Positions 1-5,281 of a stretch of DNA of 5,281 nt are shown here, piece by piece (position 1 is the stretch's first letter; each line of letters starts with the position of its first letter). A program made the translations under genes and the position numbers. This DNA comes from Chthoniobacterales bacterium (lineage in GTDB: Bacteria > Verrucomicrobiota > Verrucomicrobiia > Chthoniobacterales > UBA10450), in assembly GCA_025980625.1 (NCBI GenBank), contig JAICXG010000196.1:1-5281 (forward strand), written 5' to 3'. The notes under the pieces are model-generated. The model was not told where the DNA came from. It worked only from the letters and a program-made list of their open reading frames with translations, and did no database searches.

Positions 1-564
1 GCGTTCAAGGAAATCGAAGAGCTCGTTAGGGGAAAGAAATACGCCGGTATCAATCGCGTCGTAAGTCGCGAGTTGTTTCCCGATCGCCAGCACGCGGCCG
101 CCGCGCGTCTGCACCTTCATCGCGTCGTCGAGATCGAAGATTGCGTCGAGCTTGCGATCAATCGCGAGATTTAATTTGTCACGATCACCCTGCTGAAAGA
201 GACGATCGAGCACGGCGGGATCGAAAAGATGATCGCCCATGGTGAGGAAAAACGGCTCGCGCACTTGCCCGGCCGCGCAAAGCACAGAGAGTCCGTTCTG
301 TTTCTGCGATTCGGGATTCACGATGGTGTTAAGCCGCATCGCCGAGGGAACGAGCGCCCGCATCGCTTCGGCAAGTGCGCCGCCGTGCAGCCCGACGACA
401 ATGTGCAGGTTGCGCACCCCGATCTTCTCCAGCGCCTCGAGCACGTAACAGATGAGCGGGCGCCCCAGAATGGAAATGAGCGGCTTGGGCAACACTTCGC
501 CTGAAGTGCGCAAGCGCGAGCCACTGCCGGCCATCAACACGACCGCGTCAGTTATTCGATCCAT
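1..564 (-). CDS. Nucleotidyltransferase, inositol-1-phosphate cytidylyltransferase-like (partial, C-terminus cut by window edge)
   Basis: The first 188 residues of a GT-A-fold nucleotidyltransferase are present; the gene runs off the low-coordinate edge. Seen: an N-terminal nucleotide-binding loop, LMAGSGSRLR (10-19), followed by the sugar-nucleotidyltransferase signature LPKPL (25-29); NPESQKQNGL (83-92); a metal-binding-type MGDHLF (109-114); IDRK (135-138) and IFDLDDAMKV (142-151); and DTGVF (172-176). From family knowledge, the combination of GDH, the FDLDDA/K-V stretch and DTGVF resembles the cytidylyltransferase half of bifunctional IPCT/DIPPS enzymes, which make CDP-inositol from CTP and inositol-1-phosphate. 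The broader family includes phosphocholine cytidylyltransferase and glucose-1-phosphate thymidylyl-/uridylyltransferases, so the substrate is not certain. The ATG at 564 lies 3 bases past the SDR stop, with no strong ribosome binding site, so coupling to the SDR is likely. Because the C-terminus is missing, it cannot be seen whether a CDP-alcohol phosphatidyltransferase domain is fused. Family confidence is high; substrate confidence is moderate to low. Confidence -1.
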   Translation of the reverse strand, partial: MDRITDAVVLMAGSGSRLRTSGEVLPKPLISILGRPLICYVLEALEKIGVRNLHIVVGLHGGALAEAMRALVPSAMRLNTIVNPESQKQNGLSVLCAAGQVREPFFLTMGDHLFDPAVLDRLFQQGDRDKLNLAIDRKLDAIFDLDDAMKVQTRGGRVLAIGKQLATYDAIDTGVFLSPNELFDFLER

Positions 565-567
565 CGC

Positions 568-1359
568 TCAGATTCGATAATACTGGCGCAAACCCCAGAG
601 GCGGAGTCGCTGCGGGAGAAAGCGAAAAATCAGCGGCGCGACCGAGGCCTGGAAGAAGCCGCCGAGCATGATCCGCGGCGGCGGATTCGGCGCGTCCATC
701 AGCCTGACGACATGCCGGGCCACTAACTCAGGAGGCGGCGCTGTCTTCATGTTGTGATCGACCGCCTGCCACGTCCTGGCGAGGCGCGGATCGTTTCTCT
801 CCACTCTGGCAATGGCATCGTTGAAATGCGTCTTGATATCAGCCGGCTGCAAATCCACCAGCCGGATTTTGTCGTTAGGCAATTCCAACTGGAGCGACAT
901 CGTGTAAAGAGCGAGCGCCGCCTTGGCCGCGTTGTAGGCCGCCATGAATGGCACCGGCAGGCGCGAGGCGAGCGAGCTGACGTTGATGATCAGCCCGCGC
1001 TCCTCTTCGCCCATGGCGGCGAGCGCGAGATGGAGCAGCTCGATCTGCCCGAAGACCAGGACTTGAAAATGTCGCGCCAACTCCGCCGGCGGGAGCGATT
1101 CCGCCGGGCCGAAGTAGCCGCTCCCGGCGTTGTTGATGACCACGTCGAAGCCTTCCGCTTCGCGCCATGCCGCGCGGAAGATTTCGCCTAACGACTCGCG
1201 CTCGGCCAAATCGAGCGCGAGCCGATGCACTCCGGGAAGGATCGGGACGCGCTCGGCCTTTCGCGCCGTCCCCCAGATTTCGTGACCGGCCGCGCTCGCC
1301 GCCTCCGCGATCGCGCGCCCGATGCCGGAGCTGGCGCCGGTCAGGAAAATTTTCTTCAT
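568..1359 (-). CDS. Short-chain dehydrogenase/reductase (classical SDR), 263 aa
   Basis: A complete cytoplasmic NAD(P)-dependent oxidoreductase of usual SDR length. Seen: the cofactor-binding TGASSGIG (7-14), Arg33 after the second strand in GTARK (typical of NADPH preference), the acidic turn LDL (49-51), NNAG (76-79), the catalytic serine in NVSSLAS (Ser129), and YNAAK giving Tyr142 and Lys146. The usual PG after strand six is replaced by QPADI. The Asn expected in the V-N-x-F-G helix motif is Leu101 (QVLVFG), so the classical N-S-Y-K tetrad is incomplete. The C-terminal 40 or so residues are hydrophobic and basic (GGFFQASVAPLIFRFLPQR), which could hold the protein near a membrane or a lipid substrate, as in acyl-dihydroxyacetone-phosphate reductase-like SDRs; this is inference. 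The start is the ATG at 1359, where MKKIFLTGASSG begins in the expected SDR register. It overlaps the flippase stop by four bases (ATGA) and has GGGAG 11 bases upstream. The same frame is open further upstream, but only as an antisense artefact. The substrate is unknown. Confidence -1.
   Translation of the reverse strand: MKKIFLTGASSGIGRAIAEAASAAGHEIWGTARKAERVPILPGVHRLALDLAERESLGEIFRAAWREAEGFDVVINNAGSGYFGPAESLPPAELARHFQVLVFGQIELLHLALAAMGEEERGLIINVSSLASRLPVPFMAAYNAAKAALALYTMSLQLELPNDKIRLVDLQPADIKTHFNDAIARVERNDPRLARTWQAVDHNMKTAPPPELVARHVVRLMDAPNPPPRIMLGGFFQASVAPLIFRFLPQRLRLWGLRQYYRI
1356..1359 (-). promoter_or_regulatory. ATGA start-stop overlap, flippase stop / SDR start
   Basis: On the minus strand ATGA holds the SDR start ATG (1359-1357) and the flippase stop TGA (1358-1356). 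GGGAG lies 11 bases upstream of the ATG. The overlap decides the SDR start and indicates coupled translation of flippase and SDR. Confidence -1.
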
Positions 1360-2885
1360 CGTGCGACCCGCTCCCGGCGGTAATGGAACCACCACCATTC
1401 GAGACCGAAGACGAGAAGGAAGACGATCGCCGAGAGCACTTCGCTGAGGATTCCATGCAGGAGCAGACGAATGGGAATCGCGAGTGCGAGCGCGATAATG
1501 GCTGCGATCACCGGCGGCGCGACGTTGCGCCAGGGCTGTTCCCAGCCGAACACCAGTCGCAAGGTGCGATGGCGCAAAACGCCGAGCAGCAGGTAAGGCA
1601 GGAGAATTCCAAAGGCAGCGCCGATCACTCCGAACAAACTGATGAAGGCAATGTTTGCCAGCACCGCCACGATGCAGGCAATGATCGAGTTCGCCAGATT
1701 GATCCCGGGCCGCTGCACCATGATGACCGTCTCGGCCAGGCCGACAAAAGTGTTCGCGCCGCAGGCGATCGCCACCACGTCGAGCCATGGCGCGCCTTGC
1801 CGAAAGGTTTGGCCGTAGATGGTGAGCATCAGCCCGCCGGCGAATGCCAGCACGCCGAGCATCGGCAACAGCACCCAAAGCATCCATTGCGCAACGCGCG
1901 CGAAGGTCGCCGCCGCGTCGCGCTGGTCGCCATCCGCAGTCATGCGCGCGACGACCGGGGCGAAGATCGGAGTAAAGGTCTGGTTCACCTTGCGCAAGCC
2001 GTTGGCCACTTCCACGACCGCGCCGTAGATGCCGACCCGGGCAAGCGTCACCCCCGGAGCGTGCCCGACGAAAGCGCCGAGCATGATGACATCCAGCCTA
2101 ACGATAAAAGAATTGATCAGGTCGTAGCCGCTGATCGAAGCCGAATAACCGAGGAGCCGGCGCGCTTCCCGCCGATAGGAGATGACCCCGTGAGCCGAGG
2201 GCGCCGAACGAAAGAGCGAGGAAGCGAGCGCAAGCGCGACAAGCCCCGATGCGCCGGTGCCGATGATCGCACCGATCGCCGCGCCGTAGGTTCGCCAGCC
2301 GAGCAGCACGGCGCCGACAAAGGCGAGCGTCGTCACGGTCGACTCCGTCAAACCGCGCGACCAGATGTCGTGCTTCATCACTTTCATCCCGCGCGAGACG
2401 GCGGTGCAGGTGCGGTAAAGATTTACTCCCGGCATCGCGCAGAGGAGCAGCGAAAGCACGGCAACGACTTGCGGGTCGAAGCCGAGCCGGGTCCCGGCAA
2501 GCTGCACCACGACGATGGCAAGCGCGGCCGTGACCACGCTTTGCATCACCGCGAGCAGCGCGCCGAGATGAAAGAGTGCTCGACTGCGCGCATGATCTCC
2601 TGCCCTTTCCGAGCGCGCGATGAAAGCGATGATCGCGTTATCGAGGCCGAACAATCCGATCCTGCTCAGGATATCGGTCGTGGCCCACGCCACGAGGAAG
2701 GTGCCGAGCGCCGCCGCCCCGAGCATTCGCGCGATGAGGAAGGTGAAGACGCCGCGGAAATTCGAAGCGAGCAGCGCGATGGTGTTGAAGAACATGCCGC
2801 GCTTCAACTCCTTCCCGACGTGGTCAGGCCCGGCGCGCAACTCCGGCGGCGGAATCTCCGCTGCGGTCGAGACGGCCGTGCTCAC
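1356..2885 (-). CDS. MOP-superfamily flippase (polysaccharide biosynthesis / Wzx-like), 509 aa
   Basis: An integral inner-membrane protein with about 12-14 hydrophobic segments spread over its whole length, preceded by a polar, proline-containing N-terminal tail (about residues 1-28). The first membrane segment begins at MFFNTIALLASNF (from residue 31), followed by a short arginine-containing turn and LGAAALGTFL, the arrangement seen at the start of Wzx/RfbX-type oligosaccharide flippases. Central segments carry scattered charges (for example IVRLDVIMLG and VANGLRKVNQTF), as usual in this superfamily. The C-terminus ends in a tryptophan-rich segment and a basic tail. Members of the family move lipid-linked oligosaccharides or other lipid intermediates to the periplasmic face. 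The chosen start is GTG at 2885, which overlaps the stop of the upstream ATPase gene (GTGA); a weak GGTGG lies 4 bases before it. An alternative ATG at 2795 has a much better GGAAGGAG, at a long spacing of 12 bases, and would remove the N-terminal tail. It also overlaps the following SDR start. The cargo is unknown; neighbours suggest an envelope lipid or glycan. Confidence -1.
   Translation of the reverse strand: MSTAVSTAAEIPPPELRAGPDHVGKELKRGMFFNTIALLASNFRGVFTFLIARMLGAAALGTFLVAWATTDILSRIGLFGLDNAIIAFIARSERAGDHARSRALFHLGALLAVMQSVVTAALAIVVVQLAGTRLGFDPQVVAVLSLLLCAMPGVNLYRTCTAVSRGMKVMKHDIWSRGLTESTVTTLAFVGAVLLGWRTYGAAIGAIIGTGASGLVALALASSLFRSAPSAHGVISYRREARRLLGYSASISGYDLINSFIVRLDVIMLGAFVGHAPGVTLARVGIYGAVVEVANGLRKVNQTFTPIFAPVVARMTADGDQRDAAATFARVAQWMLWVLLPMLGVLAFAGGLMLTIYGQTFRQGAPWLDVVAIACGANTFVGLAETVIMVQRPGINLANSIIACIVAVLANIAFISLFGVIGAAFGILLPYLLLGVLRHRTLRLVFGWEQPWRNVAPPVIAAIIALALAIPIRLLLHGILSEVLSAIVFLLVFGLEWWWFHYRRERVAR
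2808..2815 (-). promoter_or_regulatory. Possible internal ribosome binding site in flippase gene
   Basis: GGAAGGAG on the minus strand sits 12 bases before an in-frame ATG (2795-2793) at residue 31 of the flippase, just where the first membrane segment begins. It is the best Shine-Dalgarno-like sequence I noticed near any start in the window. The spacing is longer than ideal, and the sequence also encodes Gly-Lys-Glu, so it may be chance. If used, it would give a 479-residue flippase without the polar tail. Confidence -1.
2882..2885 (-). promoter_or_regulatory. GTGA start-stop overlap, lolD-like stop / flippase start
   Basis: On the minus strand the four bases GTGA contain the flippase GTG start (2885-2883) and the TGA stop of the upstream ATPase gene (2884-2882). 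Such overlaps usually let the terminating ribosome restart. This supports the GTG as the flippase start, although the site has only a weak GGTGG before it. It ties production of flippase to translation of the ATPase. Confidence -1.
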
Positions 2886-3628
2886 GAAACCACCGCCACC
2901 CGTCCGCGCGGATGGGTCGAGACAATGCGCCCGTCCTGCATCTCGTGAATCCAATCGCAGGCGCTGGCGATTCCGCGGTTATGAGTCACGAGAAGGAGCG
3001 CTTTCCCGCCGCGCACCACGACTTCCTGTAAGAGATCAAAGGCGCGATTCGAGTTATGAGTGTCGAGATTACCGGTCGGCTCGTCAGCCAGGATAATGCG
3101 CGGGTCGTTCGCGAGGGCGCGGGCGATCGCTACCCGCTGCTGTTCGCCACCGGAAAGATGGCGGCTCGGGCGCATGATCTTCCTCCCCAAACCGACGGCC
3201 GCGAGCAGCTCCGCCGCCCGCGCACGCATTTCACTTTCCGTTAGGCGACCAAGCCGGCGCATTGGGATCATGACATTCTCCTGCGCCGTAAAATCCTCCA
3301 GTAAAAAATGGAACTGAAAGATGAACCCGAGCAATTCGTTGCGCCGCTGCGAGAGCACCGCGTCGGGCAGATTGGAGACCACCTCCGAATCGATCACGAC
3401 CTCACCGCCGTCGGGATGATCGAGCAAACCAAGGATATAAAGGAGCGTGCTTTTTCCGCAGCCCGACGGCCCGACCACAGCGTGCACCGTGCCCGGTTCG
3501 AGCGTGAGCGAGATACCGCGCAACGCATGCACGCGTTCCTCTTCCTCGCCGAGGTAGCGCTCGATGTTGGTGCAACGCAAGGCAGGCTCAGTCGCGACCG
3601 AATCAGTCTCGCGTTTCGTAACCAGCAT
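2882..3628 (-). CDS. lolD: LolD-like lipoprotein-export ABC transporter ATP-binding protein, 248 aa
   Basis: A complete ABC ATPase of LolD/MacB type. Seen in order: Walker A GPSGCGKST (53-61), Q-loop FQFHFLLEDFTAQENV (Gln105), signature LSGGEQQRVAIARAL (158-172), Walker B IILADEPTGNLD (178-189) and H-loop VTHN (His216). The Q-loop stretch F-x-F-x-x-L-L-x-D-F-T-A-x-E-N-V is the hallmark of the LolD branch (compare QFHHLLPDFTALENV in Escherichia coli), so LolD is favoured over MacB or FtsE. LolD powers LolC/E to extract mature lipoproteins from the inner membrane for transfer to LolA. No LolC/E permease lies on either side: upstream is an Lnt-like gene and downstream a flippase. The start is ATG at 3628, 11 bases past the lnt stop, with no clear ribosome binding site; the frame is open further upstream only inside lnt. 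The stop at 2884-2882 overlaps the flippase GTG. Family is certain, lipoprotein export likely, and the permease partner is not visible. Confidence -1.
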   Translation of the reverse strand: MLVTKRETDSVATEPALRCTNIERYLGEEEERVHALRGISLTLEPGTVHAVVGPSGCGKSTLLYILGLLDHPDGGEVVIDSEVVSNLPDAVLSQRRNELLGFIFQFHFLLEDFTAQENVMIPMRRLGRLTESEMRARAAELLAAVGLGRKIMRPSRHLSGGEQQRVAIARALANDPRIILADEPTGNLDTHNSNRAFDLLQEVVVRGGKALLLVTHNRGIASACDWIHEMQDGRIVSTHPRGRVAVVS

Positions 3629-3639
3629 TGAAACGAAAG

Positions 3640-5109
3640 CTACGAGCGCGAACTTGCTTGTCGAGACGCTGAAAAGGGTCGTGCGCGATTCGGCAAAACA
3701 GCGGTGATGAACAGGACTCCAAAGGCCGCGACGCAGAGCCAGGCAAACCAATCGCCGGCGCGGCTGTAAAATGTGTTGCCGGCAGGCACCGGTAAGTCGC
3801 CAGCGAGGGATACGAAGCGCCCGAGTGCGCTCGGTTTCTCGGCGATGATACGACCGTGACTGTCAGCGAGAGTTAGCAGTCCGTTGCGCGCGCAACGCGC
3901 GAGGGCAGATCCATTCTCGACCGCCCGCAGCACGGCCATCCGCGCGTGCAGCTCGCCATCAACATTGAAATCCCACGCCGGCACAAGCAGCAAGTTGGCG
4001 CCGTCACCGGCATATTGGCGACTGAGTTGCGGGAAATCCATGTCTTTGCAGATCTGCAAACCCCAACGACCGCCAGGCTGCTCGACTGTGACTCGTTTGG
4101 TGCCCGGTCGCTCCGGCTCGACTCCGGGGAGGAGATGATGCTTGTCGTAGGTTGTGACGGTTCTGCCGTCGGGCGAATAAAGGCGCGAAGAGTTAAACCC
4201 GCCCGAGCTATCACGCCGCACCAGGCCAACATCGACCGCCGCTCCGGTGGCAGTGGCGACGGAGGAAAAAAGGGCGTCCACCTGCGGAAGCGCATCCGGG
4301 TTGACGCGCGCAATCTTCTCGGGCAGCACTACAACCTGAGTCCTGGCTGGAGTCACACGACCTATTTCCTCGGCATACTCGCGTAAGAGTTGCAGGGATT
4401 TCTCTTCCGAGCCGAGATAGACACTTAGCGGCACATCCTTGGCGATAAGAGTGACTTTGACTGTGGGCGCAGCCGAGTGCGATCGCAGCCGCCATTCGCC
4501 AAAGAGAAGCGCGGCGCACAACACCACGCCAACCGCGAAAACGAGGCTAACCCGCATGGATGACTTGCCGGTGCCACTGAGAAGCACTGCGACGGTGCTG
4601 GCAAAGAGGAAAGGAATGAAAGTGACTCCCCAGATGCCGGTGATTGAAGCGATCTGAATCGCAGGCAAAAACTTCATCTGGCTGTAAGCCACGTTGCCGA
4701 AGGTGCCATGGAGCGAAGTAATTGCACTGAGATACTCCCACGTGACCCAGAACACAGGAAAAGCGAGGGCCGCGGCTACTGGCGATTGCCGTCGGAGAAA
4801 GCTGCGAGCGAAGATAACTCCCAGGCCAAAGATAGCCGCTGGTATAAGAAGAAAAACCAGCACGAGAAGCAATGGAATTTGGAGCACCCTGGTAAAGTAG
4901 GTCCACAGATTTAGCTCACCCGTAAACCACGCAGTTGATGCGAGAAGAAAGGCCCCGCCCGCGCCCAGCCTCGGGGCGATCGTGAGGACCGGAATGGGCG
5001 CCAACCAGAGCAATGGCCAGAGCGCGTGCAAGCCAGTGCCAAAGTAGGCGAGAACGGCGGTGGCAAGCCCCGCCAGAATAACTAAGCCGGAGTTAGCAAT
5101 GCGATTCAT
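3640..5109 (-). CDS. lnt: Apolipoprotein N-acyltransferase-like protein (Lnt family), 489 aa
   Basis: Architecture matches Lnt: several N-terminal membrane segments (about residues 8-25, 30-46, 50-64, 76-101, 111-130, 155-177 and 187-204), a periplasmic carbon-nitrogen hydrolase domain (about 217-440), and a last membrane segment (about 453-472). The length is close to the 512 residues of the E. coli protein. Lnt adds the third acyl chain to the N-terminal cysteine of lipoproteins. The catalytic Glu-Lys-Cys triad can be assigned: Glu264 in VVLPEKIA, Lys323 in YDKHHLLPG and Cys354 in LQICKDMDFP. The residues after the cysteine differ from the C-Y-E of characterised Lnt proteins and look closer to the C-x-D-x-x-F-P of soluble nitrilase relatives, so the enzyme is a divergent member. 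WTWEYL (about 122-127) and HGTFGNVAYSQ (134-144) are Lnt-like membrane-domain motifs. The start ATG at 5109 is preferred because hydrophobic sequence follows and the frame upstream lies inside tadA. There is only a weak GAAG-type ribosome binding site; the 17-base overlap with tadA suggests coupling. The stop is TAG, 11 bases before the LolD-like gene. Confidence -1.
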   Translation of the reverse strand: MNRIANSGLVILAGLATAVLAYFGTGLHALWPLLWLAPIPVLTIAPRLGAGGAFLLASTAWFTGELNLWTYFTRVLQIPLLLVLVFLLIPAAIFGLGVIFARSFLRRQSPVAAALAFPVFWVTWEYLSAITSLHGTFGNVAYSQMKFLPAIQIASITGIWGVTFIPFLFASTVAVLLSGTGKSSMRVSLVFAVGVVLCAALLFGEWRLRSHSAAPTVKVTLIAKDVPLSVYLGSEEKSLQLLREYAEEIGRVTPARTQVVVLPEKIARVNPDALPQVDALFSSVATATGAAVDVGLVRRDSSGGFNSSRLYSPDGRTVTTYDKHHLLPGVEPERPGTKRVTVEQPGGRWGLQICKDMDFPQLSRQYAGDGANLLLVPAWDFNVDGELHARMAVLRAVENGSALARCARNGLLTLADSHGRIIAEKPSALGRFVSLAGDLPVPAGNTFYSRAGDWFAWLCVAAFGVLFITAVLPNRARPFSASRQASSRS

Positions 5110-5281
5110 CGCTGACTTCGCGCGCGCGTTTCTCGCGGAAGAAACTCTGCAATAGCTCCGCGCATTCCTCCCGCAGGACCCCGGAGGTAATGTCACATTG
5201 ATGGTTGAGTGATGGATTCTGGAGCAGGTTCAAAAGGCTGCCGGCCGCGCCGCCGCGTGGATCGGCGCAGCCAAAAACCAC
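5093..5281 (-). CDS. tadA: tRNA adenosine(34) deaminase TadA, C-terminal part (5' end cut by window edge)
   Basis: The last 62 residues of TadA. They begin VVFGCADPRGGAAGSLLNLL and continue NPSLNHQCDIT...EECAELLQSFFR, which lines up with the E. coli TadA end (VVFGARDAKTGAAGSL, then MNHRVEITEGIL, then ECAALLSDFFR). The match is close and uninterrupted, so the assignment is firm although the catalytic zinc motifs (HAE and PCxxC) lie outside the window. TadA deaminates adenosine to inosine at the wobble position of tRNA-Arg(ACG) and is essential in most bacteria. The frame ends in SDESHC and TAA at 5095-5093, beyond the lnt start, so the two genes overlap by 17 bases in different frames. The gene has no functional link to envelope work, so its position at the head of this run may simply reflect a shared promoter upstream of the window. 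Confidence -1.
   Translation of the reverse strand: MVFGCADPRGGAAGSLLNLLQNPSLNHQCDITSGVLREECAELLQSFFREKRAREVSDESHC

Noticed and set aside
229..504. Small plus-strand open frames opposite the nucleotidyltransferase
   Set aside because: The minus strand carries clear nucleotidyltransferase motifs across the same bases. The plus-strand translations show no domain and no ribosome binding site was evident.
1360..1887. Upstream extension of the SDR frame by 176 codons on the minus strand
   Set aside because: The extension lies inside the flippase gene in another frame, reads as low-complexity Arg/Ala-rich sequence, and SDR homology begins cleanly at MKKIFLTGASSG.
1167..2948. A 593-codon open frame on the plus strand opposite the flippase and SDR genes
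   Set aside because: Its translation is rich in Arg, Asp, His and Glu with no recognisable domain or membrane pattern. It lies exactly antisense to a convincing flippase and is the usual shadow of a GC-rich coding strand.
2882..3628. ATPase as MacB-type drug or peptide exporter component
   Set aside because: No MacB permease domain is fused or adjacent, and the Q-loop residues match LolD better. MacB-like use cannot be fully excluded.
3629..3751. Upstream extension of the LolD-like frame by 41 codons
   Set aside because: It overlaps the conserved C-terminal membrane segment of the Lnt-like gene. The ATG at 3628 gives the normal LolD length.
4045..4060. Perfect 16-base palindrome TTTGCAGATCTGCAAA across the codons of the Lnt catalytic cysteine
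   Set aside because: It encodes the active-site residues LQICK inside a conserved motif, so codon constraint can explain it. One such palindrome in about 5 kb is not strongly unexpected, and it has no promoter context.
4211..4519. Minus-strand 102-codon open frame within the Lnt-like gene
   Set aside because: It is in a different frame from the intact hydrolase domain and has no recognisable features.

Overview
The window is one gapless, co-directional run of genes on the minus strand. Read from the high-coordinate end it runs: end of tadA (tRNA adenosine-34 deaminase), an Lnt-like apolipoprotein N-acyltransferase, a LolD-like ABC ATPase, a MOP/Wzx-type flippase, a short-chain dehydrogenase/reductase (SDR), and the start of a nucleotidyltransferase resembling inositol-1-phosphate cytidylyltransferase. 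tadA and the nucleotidyltransferase are cut by the window edges. No tRNA, rRNA, mobile element, CRISPR array, convincing promoter or terminator was found, and no stretch above 11 bases lies outside a gene.

The organism looks like a GC-rich Gram-negative bacterium. The G+C richness is visible by eye and produces long antisense open frames. Lnt-like and LolD-like proteins imply a diderm that matures and sorts lipoproteins. The lineage cannot be fixed from this sequence. A soil or aquatic group such as Verrucomicrobiota is a guess only.

Layout on the minus strand: tadA (5281-5093) overlaps lnt (5109-3640) by 17 bases. lnt is followed after 11 bases by the lolD-like gene (3628-2882), which overlaps the flippase (2885-1356) by 4 bases (GTGA). 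The flippase overlaps the SDR (1359-568) by 4 bases (ATGA), and 3 bases separate the SDR from the nucleotidyltransferase (564 to beyond 1). This packing suggests one transcript with translational coupling.

In function, the first half concerns tRNA wobble editing and lipoprotein maturation and export. The second half looks like a module that makes an activated (CDP- or NDP-linked) polar group, reduces a lipid-like or sugar-like intermediate, and flips a lipid-linked product across the inner membrane. The shared envelope theme is inferred from gene order. The most notable points are a LolD-like ATPase with no LolC/E permease beside it, a variant catalytic-cysteine motif in the Lnt-like protein, and the cytidylyltransferase-like gene joined to a flippase and an SDR.
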